Source of the DNA: Paenibacillus farraposensis
GTDB taxonomy: Bacteria > Bacillota > Bacilli > Paenibacillales > Paenibacillaceae
DNA length: 64,000 bases
Reading direction: 5' to 3'
Assembly: GCF_020736845.1 (NCBI RefSeq)
Contig: NZ_JAFFQR010000015.1
Coordinates: 128,240-192,239, forward strand
The notes under the pieces were generated by a model that was not told the DNA's origin, did no database searches, and saw only the letters and a program-made list of their open reading frames with translations. The translations under genes were made by a program, and so were the position numbers. The first letter of the stretch is position 1; the number at the start of each line of letters is the position of its first letter. Shown in pieces: positions 46,788 to 56,347 of this stretch.

Positions 46788-47170
46788 CAAACCCCCTGCT
46801 TTCTACAAGCGTATTTATTTCTAATATTTAAATCATACGTATTTAATATCTTTTTTTTAAAATTGAATGGATAGATGATTGTTAATCTGCTAATGTCATA
46901 AACTATTTTTTGCATAACATGAAGTATCTTGCAATCTGGAGGGATGGAGTAGTGGTTCAATTGGGCTGATTGGCGAAGCTGGTGATACATATGCAGTTGA
47001 AATTGTGCGTGGTGCCGACTACGGTCTGGGAGAGATCGTCTATCGCGCCAAAGGAGTATTGGGGGGCTTAGGAACTAATGAAACACATGCTTAACCTATC
47101 GTTTCTTCCGTCGTATTGGGCAGTTGGAACACGGACACATGCCGATCCTTCGTTCTTTTCTTGTAGGTGT

Positions 47171-47635
47171 CTACTGCCCGGTAGATTGCCGGCATCCCAA
47201 GCGCTGCTTGTACACTTTCCCGCTTGTTGGGTCCGTCCATGCAGGAGAATAGAAGGCTCCCCCGTCATTAGTCCCCAGATTCACCACGACCACATCCGGC
47301 CGCCATGAGGTAAAATCATGATCGGAGAGTGCTCCTAATGCTTCATCTCTCTTTCCGGTGAGCATTCCGCCTACCTGCTCATAATATGCCGGTATATTCC
47401 CATGCGGATTATTACCCCAACTCGTCAGGACACCCCATCCACTTTGTGACAACACCCGATAATCCGCATTCAGTGCTGTGGCTGTGATGGCTGTATAATT
47501 ATGGAGTGCCGTGAACAAACATGGGAATCCAGTCTGTTTCCTCTTTTGCTCCAATCGTTCCTTCGCCCGAGGTAATGCTAACTCATAGGCTGGACATCCT
47601 TGACCAACACGGACATTTTTGACCATGTCGACCAT
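47171..47635 (-). pseudogene. SGNH/GDSL esterase fragment (CE2-like)
   Basis: Minus-strand frame with FTALHNYTAITATALNADY, VLSQSGWGVLTSWGNN, VGGMLTGKRDEALGA and RPDVVVVNLGTNDGGAF. GTND is block III of SGNH hydrolases. The nucleophile block (GDS) and the closing Asp-x-x-His block are absent, so the gene is cut on both sides. The GWGV and GNN features recall carbohydrate esterase family 2 members. Confidence 0.65.
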
Positions 47636-47639
47636 GAAC

Positions 47640-48078
47640 CTTTATGTACTTTGCTTTTGCAAGTGGATATGTCTTCAGCCTTTTGTTATACGCCATTTTC
47701 AATATCCTCCTTGGAGTATATAAACTTAATTGTTTTTCTGTAATATTGTAAAAGGGATGGCAGAAAATCTCAAAGTCTATTTTTAAGTAATTTTTCACAA
47801 ATATGTTTTTGATCCATCAATTGCTTTGTCGAGCATGACAATATTAAAAGCACTGGAGCAACAGCAGCATGATTGGGATGTAAGGCCTGTTCTGCTGCCA
47901 TGCTACACCTGGCTGCCCCATGTGCGCTTAGTCATTGATATGCCCATCTGGACAAGCTGGCTGCTTCGTATGAGCATAACCGGACGCGTTGCGTTATTTG
48001 CCTGACGGCCTGCATTTGCTGGCTAACGAGCGCAAGCTGAGAGAGGCTTTCCCTGATCTGGCTTCCACAGCTCCTCCT
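47640..48078. other. Stretch without an intact gene
   Basis: The left half holds only short frames. From about 47835 to 48085 the + strand seems to carry gene debris in mixed frames (MTILKALEQQQHDWDV, then GLHLLANERKLREAFPDL to a stop at 48084). I cannot assign a family. No RNA gene or repeat seen. Confidence 0.35.
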
Positions 48079-48957
48079 TTAAAATAATTCAAGCTGTTCC
48101 GGTCCTTCGTTCTCCTCAGGCGGTTGGCGGGGCGGAAAAGGCTTGGGGTCCATGCCGAGCATCGTCATCAGCTGTTTGGCGTTAGCGGCGGCATCTCCTC
48201 CCGAATTATTGTTGAAAATAACACAAATCTCCCGGCTTTGCTGCTCCAACTCCAGCAAGCGGTTTCGCCATTCGGTCAATTCCTGCTCGTTGTACCGATA
48301 CAAATAACGAACCTCCCGCCAATTGGGCGCAGCGCTTTGATTCCAGCCGGATGCATTTCGCCCGTGGAGACGCACGATCGTCAGACTGCTGTCTGTAGCC
48401 TGCGGTACAATGGGCACAGAGCCCGGCCCTGCCTGCGGTTCATCACATACGCTGTGTATCCAGCCTTCCTCGCGCATGAATGCCAGTGTTTGTTTGCGGA
48501 AATGGGGCGTAAACCAGCTTTGATGTCTGAATTCAAGTACGGATGGGACCTCTCCCATCCTTTTTTTCGTGCCTCGCAGTACGGCGACATTCTCGCGTGT
48601 ACAATCGAACCAGGGAGGGTACTGAAATAGCACCGCTTTGAGCTTGCCCGCTTCGCGAAGAGGCTGTATGGACGCATGCAATGCTTCATACATGGCGTCG
48701 ATCGTTTTAAAATAAGGCTGTTTGCCGCGTGTATGTCCGGTCATGCCTTGATAAGCCTTGACGAGAAACGAAAAGGAGTCAGGCGTTTCGGCCGCCCAGC
48801 GTGCCATGCGATCCGTGGGCTGCACTGCATAAAAAGAACTATCCATCTCCACCACCGGAAAATGGCTTCCATAGACGCTTAATTTTTGATTAGCTTTGGT
48901 GCCGAGCGGGTACAGGTCATCGTGATCGCCCCAACCGGTTAGTCCAATTTGCATCAT
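48079..48957 (-). CDS. DUF72 family protein (YunF/YecE-like)
   Basis: A 292-residue TIM-barrel protein. It starts MMQIGLTGWGDHDDLYP, continues with FPVVEMDSSFYAVQP, KAVLFQYPPWFDCTREN, SVLEFRHQSWF and IVRLHGRNASGWNQ, and the end is Pro/Glu-rich. These are the conserved strands of DUF72. The family is widespread and may act on an unknown small molecule; a link to Fe-S or endonuclease function has been guessed but is not settled to my knowledge. GGAAGGGAGCAG precedes the start. Single-gene unit. Confidence 0.88.
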   Translation of the reverse strand: MMQIGLTGWGDHDDLYPLGTKANQKLSVYGSHFPVVEMDSSFYAVQPTDRMARWAAETPDSFSFLVKAYQGMTGHTRGKQPYFKTIDAMYEALHASIQPLREAGKLKAVLFQYPPWFDCTRENVAVLRGTKKRMGEVPSVLEFRHQSWFTPHFRKQTLAFMREEGWIHSVCDEPQAGPGSVPIVPQATDSSLTIVRLHGRNASGWNQSAAPNWREVRYLYRYNEQELTEWRNRLLELEQQSREICVIFNNNSGGDAAANAKQLMTMLGMDPKPFPPRQPPEENEGPEQLELF

Positions 48958-49179
48958 AGCTTAGCTGCTCCCTTCCTAATTTGAATACGCTCAAAAGGCG
49001 TTCCCTTGATTCATTTTAATGATAAAATGGGATGACGGCATGAAGTTCCTATGAATGTTTAAGCCTGATCCTACGATGATTGTAACATGTTCCTTATTCG
49101 TAATGTTTTTGAGTTTCCAGTTTGAAAAAGCTAATATAATACTTAATAGTGCGAAATGAGTTCATGGAGGAGAAACGAT

Positions 49180-49965
49180 ATGGGAGAATGGTATGAGCAA
49201 AGCTTTGGGGAAGATTATTTATTGGTATACAAGCATCGCGACTTTCAGGGAGCTTATCAGGAAGTGCAGAAAATGATCTCCTGGGTCAAATTGCCGCAAG
49301 GCTCCAGCGTATTGGATTTATGCTGCGGTATGGGACGGCATTCCCTTGCGCTCGCCGATGCGGGCTATAAGGTGACGGGAGTGGATCTGTCCGATGTGCT
49401 GTTGAGAGAGGCACGTGCTGCCGATTCCGAAGGACGGGTAAGCTGGCATCAAGGGGATATGCGAGCGGTGCCGCTGGATGAACGCTTTGATGCAGTAGTG
49501 AATCTGTTTACCTCCTTTGGCTATTTTGAGCAGGATGAAGAGCAGCTTAGCGTATTAAAGGAGATTCATCGGCTGTTGAAGCCGGGGGGGCGTTTTATCA
49601 TAGATTATTTGAACCCTGCCTATGTAGCCGCACATCTGGTGCCGCATTCGTCACGCGAGGATGACGGGAATTGGATTGAAGAGCATCGGGTTATTGAAGA
49701 TGGATTCGTGAAAAAACAGATCGCGATTCGCTCATCCGCATCGGCAGTTACGGCCAGAGCCGCCGCTGGTCCGGATACGACTGCCGCAGGAGAGGAATCG
49801 GCACGTGTGTATCACGAGCGTGTAAAGCTCTACCCGTATGAAAAGTTCCGCACCTTGCTGGAGCAAGCCGGATTGTCTGTAGAACAGCTGCACGGAAGCT
49901 ATAATGAAGATCAATATATCGAGGATGCTTCGCCCCGGATGATCTTTGTTGGCGTGCGAGCTTGA
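49180..49965 (+). CDS. Class I SAM-dependent methyltransferase
   Basis: About 261 residues from ATG 49180, following GGAGGAG. The Rossmann-like fold has VLDLCCGMGRHSLALADAG (SAM motif I in two parts), VTGVDLSDVLL, WHQGDMRAVP and LKPGGRFIIDYL. An Ala/Thr-rich, probably flexible insert lies at about 187-205. Relatives are annotated as generic methyltransferases; substrate unknown. It overlaps no gene, but the next starts 23 bases downstream, so they form an operon with 49989-51020 and 51050-51685. Confidence 0.87.
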   Translation: MGEWYEQSFGEDYLLVYKHRDFQGAYQEVQKMISWVKLPQGSSVLDLCCGMGRHSLALADAGYKVTGVDLSDVLLREARAADSEGRVSWHQGDMRAVPLDERFDAVVNLFTSFGYFEQDEEQLSVLKEIHRLLKPGGRFIIDYLNPAYVAAHLVPHSSREDDGNWIEEHRVIEDGFVKKQIAIRSSASAVTARAAAGPDTTAAGEESARVYHERVKLYPYEKFRTLLEQAGLSVEQLHGSYNEDQYIEDASPRMIFVGVRA

Positions 49966-49988
49966 GACGAAGAAGGCGGAGGGGAGCC

Positions 49989-51020
49989 ATGAAGATGCCA
50001 GAATTAACACCCTGTGAGTGGATAGACGGAGGCTTTCAGGTCAAAATATCCATGTCCTTTCCGCTGCGCTGGGTGAACAGCTACGTGCTCAAGGGACAGG
50101 ATGGTTTTACGATTGTAGACCCTGGTCCGCGCAACCAGGACACAGAGGCAGAATGGGCGCATGTCTTTCAGCAGCTGAGAATGTCCTTTGGAGATGTCTC
50201 GGACATTGTGGTGACTCATCACCACCCGGATCATTACGGGCTGGTAGGCTGGATGCAGCAGCAAAGTCAGGCATGCGTACATATGTCAGCTCGCAGTCAC
50301 CAGGAAGCGATGATGATGTGGGGCGCTCAAGAGTCAATGGGTGCTATGGAGCACAGGCTTCCCGGCTTTTTTGTCCGGCATGGTTTCCCTCGGGAGCAGG
50401 TGCCCGACTTGGAAGCACATATGCGGCAGGCCTATTCGCAAGTGAACCCGCAGCCTGAAATTACCGTTATTCCTGTTGGAGGGGAAGCCTGTCTGGAACT
50501 GGGTGGACATAGCTGGCTGCCTATTCAGACAGGAGGACATGCAGCCGGGCATGTGTCCTTATACGAGCCGAATAGCGGCGTTATCCTGTGCGGTGATGCA
50601 GTTTTGCCGCAGATTTCACCGAATATAAGCCTGCTGCCGGGAAGTGATACCCAGCCCTTGCATTCTTATATAGACGGCTTGCAGCGCCTGGGAGAGCTGG
50701 AGGTATCCTGGGCGTACCCGGGGCATCGCCATCCGTTTGGAGATTTTCATGAACGGACGCAAGCGTTGCTGGCGCATCATGAAGAACGGCTGGATCAATT
50801 CCAACAGTTGATCCAGCCCGAGGGGAGCACCGCCTATCAGCTGTGCACAGCCGTGTTCAGCAACAAGCTGGGTATTCACCAACTGCGATTCGCCATGTCG
50901 GAGACACTGGCTCATCTGGTGGAGCTGGTGCGCCGTGATCGGGTCAGGATGAGCGAGTCGGACCCTGTTACGCGCTTTTGCTCTCTTCACCGGGAATCAT
51001 TATCGAATCAAGCAAAATGA
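49989..51020 (+). CDS. Metallo-beta-lactamase fold hydrolase
   Basis: A 343-residue MBL-fold protein; ATG 49989 follows GGAGGGGAG. The metal site is VVTHHHPDHYG (HxHxDH), GGHAAGHVSLY (next His) and CGDAVLP (bridging Asp), with the last His in PGHRHPFG. The C-terminal helical region (residues 240-335) resembles the extra domain of LACTB2-like proteins. It could cleave thioesters, lactones or RNA; sequence does not decide. Middle gene of a three-gene set. Confidence 0.88.
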   Translation: MKMPELTPCEWIDGGFQVKISMSFPLRWVNSYVLKGQDGFTIVDPGPRNQDTEAEWAHVFQQLRMSFGDVSDIVVTHHHPDHYGLVGWMQQQSQACVHMSARSHQEAMMMWGAQESMGAMEHRLPGFFVRHGFPREQVPDLEAHMRQAYSQVNPQPEITVIPVGGEACLELGGHSWLPIQTGGHAAGHVSLYEPNSGVILCGDAVLPQISPNISLLPGSDTQPLHSYIDGLQRLGELEVSWAYPGHRHPFGDFHERTQALLAHHEERLDQFQQLIQPEGSTAYQLCTAVFSNKLGIHQLRFAMSETLAHLVELVRRDRVRMSESDPVTRFCSLHRESLSNQAK

Positions 51021-51049
51021 GTGGCATGTATGCCGGGAAAGAGGCTTCT

Positions 51050-51685
51050 ATGAATCTGTTGCTGCTAGGAGCGACTGGCCGCGTAGGACGTTATATATTG
51101 GAGTATGCATTGGCGGATGGTCATACCGTTACGGTCCTTGTCCGCTCACCGGGCAAGCTGGAGGAATACGTATTAAAATATGGGCGACAGCTCCAGATAG
51201 TACGAGGGGATGCTACCCGTCCCGAGGATGTTACGCGAGCGCTTGAAGGCGGTGTGGCGGCTGTGATCAGCGCGCTGAATACGGATGGGACGACGACCTT
51301 ATCCGTGAATATGGCCCTGCTGATCCGCCTCATGCAAGAGCGGTCCGTTGCCCGGCTTATTACGGTGGGGACAGCAGGGATTTTGCAGAGCCGCATCGAA
51401 CCGGGCTTGTATCGGTATGAGTCCTCCGAGACCCGGCGACGCAGTACCCGTGCGGCAGAGGAGCATCGGCGGGTGTACGAATTGCTGCGTGATTCGGTGC
51501 TGGATTGGACGATTGTCTGTCCAACCTATCTGCCAGATGGCGAACGGACAGGCATCTATCGTGTGGAAAAAAACGTGTTGCCCGAAGGCGGCTCACAAAT
51601 TACCACCGCTGATACGGCTGATTTTACCTATCGGCAATGGGAGAGCCGCGAATATATAGGTGTACGGGTAGGCATAGCCTATTGA
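51050..51685 (+). CDS. NAD(P)-binding atypical SDR (NmrA/YwnB-like)
   Basis: A 211-residue protein from ATG 51050. The Rossmann motif LLLLGATGRVGRYILE is followed by TVLVRSPGKL (NADP-type Arg), VRGDATRPEDV and ISALNTDGTTT. It lacks the Tyr-x3-Lys of classical SDRs and belongs with NAD(P)H-binding proteins such as biliverdin reductase B and YwnB. Redox substrate unknown. Last gene of the operon. Confidence 0.85.
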   Translation: MNLLLLGATGRVGRYILEYALADGHTVTVLVRSPGKLEEYVLKYGRQLQIVRGDATRPEDVTRALEGGVAAVISALNTDGTTTLSVNMALLIRLMQERSVARLITVGTAGILQSRIEPGLYRYESSETRRRSTRAAEEHRRVYELLRDSVLDWTIVCPTYLPDGERTGIYRVEKNVLPEGGSQITTADTADFTYRQWESREYIGVRVGIAY

Positions 51686-51767
51686 TCGTGAAGCGAAATA
51701 CAGCTTTATGCTCAAGTATTCAGGTCGAACCCGGTAAGTAGACATGCTGATTTGCGTTCTTTTTTAT

Positions 51768-51796
51768 TTGACAAATAACCTGGGTTCGAATACTAT
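51768..51796 (+). promoter_or_regulatory. Sigma-A promoter with inverted repeat
   Basis: TTGACA at 51768-51773, 17 bases, TACTAT at 51791-51796. Inside the spacer lies GGGTTCGA (51782-51789), the inverted partner of TCGAACCC at 51725-51732. The arms could be operator halves for the TetR-type regulator encoded next. Confidence 0.6.
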
Positions 51797-51906
51797 GATT
51801 CTTGACGAAAACATTGTTTCCGAAAATCCTCTCTCTATATAGCAGCAATAATCTTTAAAAATAGCAACAGTAATCTTCAAATAAGTTAAAGGAAGTGTAT
51901 GGAATC

Positions 51907-52527
51907 ATGTCCGAGTCGTCGCAGCCCTATAAAACCTATTCGGAAGTGAAGCTTCAGCAGCAGCAATTGCTTCGTAAAAATGTTATTGACACCGCATGCA
52001 TCCTTCTTGCAGAGGAGGGACCCGAGGCCGTGACTGTGCGGCGGATTGCGCAGAAATTAAGCTGTTCAACCAAGATAATTTACAGTATTTTTGGCAGCAA
52101 GGATGGTCTGGCCAATGAAATGTATTTGGATGGATGCCGGCTGCTGGCGCAAACCTTTCAGCAAGTACCTGTCACCGAAAACATACTTGCTGACCTGGAA
52201 GCTCTGGGCTGGGCGTACTGGGAATTTGCACAGGTCCATTCGGCCTATTACAAAATGATGTTTGGCGGGGAATTATCTGATTTCAAGCCGGATGAACAGA
52301 GCCTGGCAGGTACAACAACAGCCCTGTCCCGATTACAGCACACCGTCATGCGCGCTATGGAGCAGGGCCAATTGAAGGAGCGGGACCCGCTGCTGGTCGT
52401 CCGTATGCTGTGGTCAGCGCTGCATGGAGTGATACATCTTCAATTTGCGGGTCATTTTTCGGATGCAGCGATGGCCCAAGAGACTTATGCATTTACACTG
52501 AAGCAGACACTAGCTGCGTGTAAATAA
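51907..52527 (+). CDS. TetR/AcrR-family regulator
   Basis: A 206-residue repressor-type protein; ATG 51907 lies after AAAGGAAGTG. The N-terminal HTH is at residues 22-68 (NVIDTACILLAEEGPEAVTV, RRIAQKLSCSTKIIYSIFGS). The C-terminal ligand domain includes YWEFAQVHSAYYKMMFGG and LLVVRMLWSALHGVIHLQFAG, a TetR_C_13/33-like layout. It probably controls itself and the short-chain dehydrogenase gene downstream. Confidence 0.9.
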   Translation: MSESSQPYKTYSEVKLQQQQLLRKNVIDTACILLAEEGPEAVTVRRIAQKLSCSTKIIYSIFGSKDGLANEMYLDGCRLLAQTFQQVPVTENILADLEALGWAYWEFAQVHSAYYKMMFGGELSDFKPDEQSLAGTTTALSRLQHTVMRAMEQGQLKERDPLLVVRMLWSALHGVIHLQFAGHFSDAAMAQETYAFTLKQTLAACK

Positions 52528-52673
52528 GGCATTTCTATTGTAATGATCTGAGAATTGTAATGGTCCAAAATAGGAAATGTACTGAGGTCGTCTCGGGGAT
52601 GGCTTCAGTTCATTATACAGTATTGGTAACGATGTTTCTAAAATAAAACAATGATACTATGGAGGTCATCATC

Positions 52674-53459
52674 ATGTTTATGTATGCAAAAAAAACGGCC
52701 CTGATCACAGGGGCTTCATCCGGTATTGGCGAGGCATTCGCCTATTCGCTTGCGGCCAAGAAATGCAACCTTATTTTGGTGGCACGCAATGAACCGAAAT
52801 TAAAGGCGCTGGCCAAAGAGCTTTCCGCCCAATACAACGTAAGGACAACCGTGATTGCACTTGATCTTTCCGCCGCAGGAGCGCCACAGGCATTGCATCA
52901 GGAGGTTCAAAACCACCAGCTGAAGGTAGATCTTTTAATCAACAATGCAGGTTTTGCTACCTATGGGTACTTTGAACAGGTTTCAGGAGAACGGCAGCAT
53001 GAGGAAATTATGCTCAATGTCACGGCATTAGTAGATATTACACATGCTTTTATGCCTGATTTATTGCGCAACCGGGATGGGGGAATTATCAACGTCTCTT
53101 CCACAGCCGCATTTCAGCCCGATCCGTATATGGCCGTATATGGAGCAACCAAAGCATTCGTGCTTTCCTTTAGCGAAGCGCTTTGGGCCGAAAATCGAAA
53201 ACGAGGGCTAAAAGTGCTTTCCCTTTGCCCGGGGGCCACTGAAACCGCATTTTTTGATGTTGTGGGCTCCAGTGAAGCTTCCGTGGGCTCTAGAGAAACC
53301 CCACAAAAAGTGGTACAGAACGCGCTGAAAGCATTTGAAAAGGGAAGAAGTCACCTTATATCCGGTCGCCAAAACTATTGGGTTGCCCAGGTTTCCAGAT
53401 TTTTTTCCCGCCAAGCCACATTGGGAATTGTAGAGCGTACGCTTCGTCCGCAAAAGTAA
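52674..53459 (+). CDS. Short-chain dehydrogenase (SDR)
   Basis: A 261-residue classical SDR; the start at 52674 follows GGAGG with nine bases of spacing. TGASSGIGEAFA is the cofactor loop, with VARNEPKL favouring NADPH, LLINNAGFATYG, catalytic Ser in NVSSTAAFQP and YGATKAF (Tyr-x3-Lys). It resembles the DltE/YqjQ-type oxidoreductases. Substrate unknown. It follows a TetR-type regulator by about 150 bases. Confidence 0.9.
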   Translation: MFMYAKKTALITGASSGIGEAFAYSLAAKKCNLILVARNEPKLKALAKELSAQYNVRTTVIALDLSAAGAPQALHQEVQNHQLKVDLLINNAGFATYGYFEQVSGERQHEEIMLNVTALVDITHAFMPDLLRNRDGGIINVSSTAAFQPDPYMAVYGATKAFVLSFSEALWAENRKRGLKVLSLCPGATETAFFDVVGSSEASVGSRETPQKVVQNALKAFEKGRSHLISGRQNYWVAQVSRFFSRQATLGIVERTLRPQK

Positions 53460-53577
53460 TCGGACTGCCCGACTGTAAGTAATCGTCATACGTTAGCCGC
53501 ATTTCAAATGCCAGGTCTGATCGCTGCCAAATGGCATCAAACCTGGCATTTTTGCCTACGCAAATAAGCGCCCGCCA

Positions 53578-53706
53578 CCCCAGCTCTCTGGAATATAGTA
53601 AAATTCTATCCCGCTTTTCCCAGCCGTTGGCCGACCAGAAGCGCTGTCCTCCTTCATTATGCTCCATCACAAACAGGTGACATTTGTCTATGCCCTCCCG
53701 CTGCAT
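53578..53706 (-). pseudogene. GNAT acetyltransferase C-terminal fragment
   Basis: About 43 codons reading EGIDKCHLFVMEHNEGGQRFW and SANGWEKRDRILLYSREL, the typical end of a GNAT acetyltransferase (acceptor-side strand with NE, then FW-x-x-x-GW). The acetyl-CoA site is missing. Located just past pgpA on the same strand. Confidence 0.6.
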
Positions 53707-53722
53707 ACATCTCTGTTGTTTT

Positions 53723-54280
53723 CTAGCGTGTCGTATTCGGCGCGCTTTCTTCCCCAAGCTCCTGCTCTCGCTCTGCCTGCTTGCGATGGGCGATACGGCT
53801 GCTGGCCGAAGCTGCGATAGCGCCCACAATATCGTCCAGAAATGTGTGGATCGGTCCGAGGCTTTTATCATTCAAGCGTTCCAGCACACCTGGTTTGAGT
53901 TTATCCACATAACCATAATTGGTAAATCCGATGCTGCCGTACACATTCACAATGGAGAAGGCCAAAATTTCATCCACTCCATATAGGCCCTCATCATGTT
54001 CAATCATATCCTGCAATGGGGGAAGAAGAGCGCCCTGTTCGGCGAGAATATCCAATTGGATACCGGTGAGCACTGCATTTTGCACCTCACGCTTCATCAG
54101 CACCTTATCCACATTTTCAATGCATTCTTCCATCGTTAGGTTCGGATAATACTTTTGCTGTAATAACATGACCAGCTCTGCGATTTCAGTCATGCTTACA
54201 CCACGTTTGTGCAGCCATTCACGGGTGGCATCAGCTACCTTTTTACTATTTAAGCTATAAGGTGCTTTTTTCTTGTCCAT
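53723..54280 (-). CDS. Phosphatidylglycerophosphatase A-family protein (YutG-like)
   Basis: A 185-residue protein of the PgpA family. Residues 1-60 are an extra N-terminal region (ADATREWLHKRGVSMTEIAE, LLQQKYYPNLTMEEC). The PgpA part follows with GLYGVDEILAFSIVNVYGSIG (in pieces GVDEILAFSIVNVYG), GYVDKLKPGVL and LDDIVGAIAAS, the acidic Asp-Asp pair being the likely metal site. Like B. subtilis YutG it seems to be the soluble version rather than the membrane-spanning E. coli PgpA. Role: dephosphorylation of a lipid phosphate or similar; not sure. Confidence 0.82.
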   Translation of the reverse strand: MDKKKAPYSLNSKKVADATREWLHKRGVSMTEIAELVMLLQQKYYPNLTMEECIENVDKVLMKREVQNAVLTGIQLDILAEQGALLPPLQDMIEHDEGLYGVDEILAFSIVNVYGSIGFTNYGYVDKLKPGVLERLNDKSLGPIHTFLDDIVGAIAASASSRIAHRKQAEREQELGEESAPNTTR

Positions 54281-54433
54281 AAAGTTGTGGTTCCCCTCCT
54301 TGGTATTGATCCTGATTTTTGCTGTGATAATGACCAGTGTGTCCAGTCTGCTGAAAAAGTAGTTATTTTTTACGTGAGGCTCGTATACATATTAGTACAA
54401 TCTGTACAAAATTGTTAGGGAGGAACTCCACTT

Positions 54434-55492
54434 ATGAATTTAAAGCACCCATGGCGAATGACCTCTGCAGCAGGACTGCTGTCGCTGCCCCTGTTGTTGT
54501 GCGGATGCAGTCTTTTCGGCAATGAGGCCGCATCGATTGATCCCCCGCCGTCCACGATCGAGCAGTCCATGATCAAGGCTGTAAGCGGGAAAGCGCCTGT
54601 GACTACCGGACAGCTGAGAGCTGTTTTTTTACAGGATCATAACGGTTTGCTAGCCCCGGTATCTTTGCCGATTGCTACAGGCGATGTACAGGCAGATGCC
54701 AAGTCAGCGCTGGAAACACTGGTTGTGGGCGGGTCGTATTCCGGATTATTGCCAGAGGGTTTCAAAGGCATATTGCCCCAAGGGACGGACGTGAAGAATG
54801 TGACAGTGGATAAGAACAACAAGCTGGCTGTCGTCGAATTCAACCAATCCTTTGGCAGCTATAAACCGGAGGATGAACGCAAATTAATGGAAAGCCTGAC
54901 CTGGACCCTGACCGACCGTCCCGAAATCAAGAGCGTACAGATTTGGGTTGACGGCAAAAAGCTGAACCAAATGCCTGTGGGAGGCACGCCGCTGGATCAT
55001 CCGTTGACACGCGCAGTAGGCATTAATATGGAGATCGGTCATGGCGTGACACCGCTGAATTCCAGCCCGGTCACGGTATATTTCTCATCGTCTTCTCCTG
55101 CCGGAGTTCAATATTATGTGCCTGTCACCCGGCTGGTCAATCCGGAAAAAGATCGTGTCCAGGCTGCGCTGCATCAATTGATTGAAGGGCCGCAAACCAA
55201 GGATGGATTACAGGAAGTGATGACTGGGGAGACAGCGCTGAAATCGATTGAACGCTCCAAAGATAACGTAATTACGGTATCACTCTCGGATGATATGTTC
55301 GCCAAGGGCGAAGCCATACCTGCCGAATTTCTGGAATCGGTCGTACTGACAGCAGCAGATAATTCGGAGGATGCGGCCAAAGCCAAAATCCGGATTGAAT
55401 TAAATGGTGAAAAAAGTGTTATTGGACAAAATAACCAGAATTATGGAGAGCCTGTAGCCAAGCCACAGCATATTAACGAGATTCCTCTTTAA
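54434..55492 (+). CDS. gerM: GerM-like spore lipoprotein
   Basis: A 352-residue lipoprotein. The signal ends LLLCGCS with a lipid-attachment Cys near residue 25. Two GerM domains follow: one from about 62 (LRAVFLQDHNGLLAPVSLP, LNK-type NKLAVVEFNQSFGSY) and a second from about 215 (VTVYFSSSSPAGVQYYVPV, ALHQLIEGPQTKDGL). GerM is needed for sporulation septum formation and germination. Gene order gerM, rph, rdgB is the same as in B. subtilis, supporting the name. AGGGAGGA before the ATG. Confidence 0.9.
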   Translation: MNLKHPWRMTSAAGLLSLPLLLCGCSLFGNEAASIDPPPSTIEQSMIKAVSGKAPVTTGQLRAVFLQDHNGLLAPVSLPIATGDVQADAKSALETLVVGGSYSGLLPEGFKGILPQGTDVKNVTVDKNNKLAVVEFNQSFGSYKPEDERKLMESLTWTLTDRPEIKSVQIWVDGKKLNQMPVGGTPLDHPLTRAVGINMEIGHGVTPLNSSPVTVYFSSSSPAGVQYYVPVTRLVNPEKDRVQAALHQLIEGPQTKDGLQEVMTGETALKSIERSKDNVITVSLSDDMFAKGEAIPAEFLESVVLTAADNSEDAAKAKIRIELNGEKSVIGQNNQNYGEPVAKPQHINEIPL

Positions 55493-55585
55493 TGGCAAAA
55501 ATACGTCCTTGGGGTGCTTTTGACTGTACACTTTGGTAAAATAAACATATAAGAACAGGTTGCATACGACGTAGGAGGAAAAAGC

Positions 55586-56347
55586 ATGAGTAGATCTAAC
55601 GGACGAAACGGTGATGAGCTGCGCCCGATCACATTGACAGCAGGAGTAAACAAATATGCGGAGGGCTCTGTTTTTATTGAGGTTGGCGAGACGAAAGTTA
55701 TCTGCACGGCTACAGTGGAGGAACGTGTTCCCCCCTTCATGAAAGGACAAGGAAAGGGCTGGGTGACCGCAGAGTACTCCATGCTTCCGCGGGCGACTCA
55801 TAGCCGTAATCAGCGTGAAGCAGCGCGTGGCAAGTTGACAGGCCGTACGATGGAGATTCAGCGTCTGATTGGCAGAGCATTGCGTTCGGTTGTCAATTTA
55901 CAGGCGCTTGGTGAACGGACTATTACGCTGGACTGCGATGTTATTCAGGCAGACGGTGGAACACGCACAACCTCAATTACCGGTTCTTTCGTAGCGTTGG
56001 CGATTGCGGTTAATAAAATTGCCATTCAGCACAAGCTGCCTGTTTTTCCGATTACGGATTTTTTGGCATCTGTCAGTGTAGGCGTGGTTGGTGATAAAGC
56101 GCTGCTGGATCTGAATTATGAAGAGGATTCCAAGGCGAAAGTGGACATGAACCTCGTGATGACCGGCAGCGGCAAATATGTCGAGCTTCAAGGTACGGGG
56201 GAAGAAAGCCCATTTGACCGCAAGGAACTGGATCAGCTCCTTGGCTTGGGTGAACAAGGAATTCTGCAAATGATCGAGCGTCAAAAAGAAGTGCTCGGGC
56301 CGATCGCTGACAAGATCGGAGCCAGACGAATGGGAGCGGAAGTCTGA
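55586..56347 (+). CDS. rph: Ribonuclease PH
   Basis: A 253-residue phosphorolytic 3'-exoribonuclease that trims tRNA 3' ends. It has [49 protein letters not shown], the phosphate-binding RSLR-like [28 protein letters not shown] and a C-terminal [14 protein letters not shown]. Length matches other bacterial RNase PH proteins. AGGAGG precedes the ATG. The stop overlaps the next start (TGATG). Confidence 0.97.
   Translation: MSRSNGRNGDELRPITLTAGVNKYAEGSVFIEVGETKVICTATVEERVPPFMKGQGKGWVTAEYSMLPRATHSRNQREAARGKLTGRTMEIQRLIGRALRSVVNLQALGERTITLDCDVIQADGGTRTTSITGSFVALAIAVNKIAIQHKLPVFPITDFLASVSVGVVGDKALLDLNYEEDSKAKVDMNLVMTGSGKYVELQGTGEESPFDRKELDQLLGLGEQGILQMIERQKEVLGPIADKIGARRMGAEV

Noticed and set aside
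46930-47090. Short plus-strand frame ending GVLGGLGTNETHA
   Set aside because: No start, no recognisable family and too short to tell from chance; left out of the gene list.
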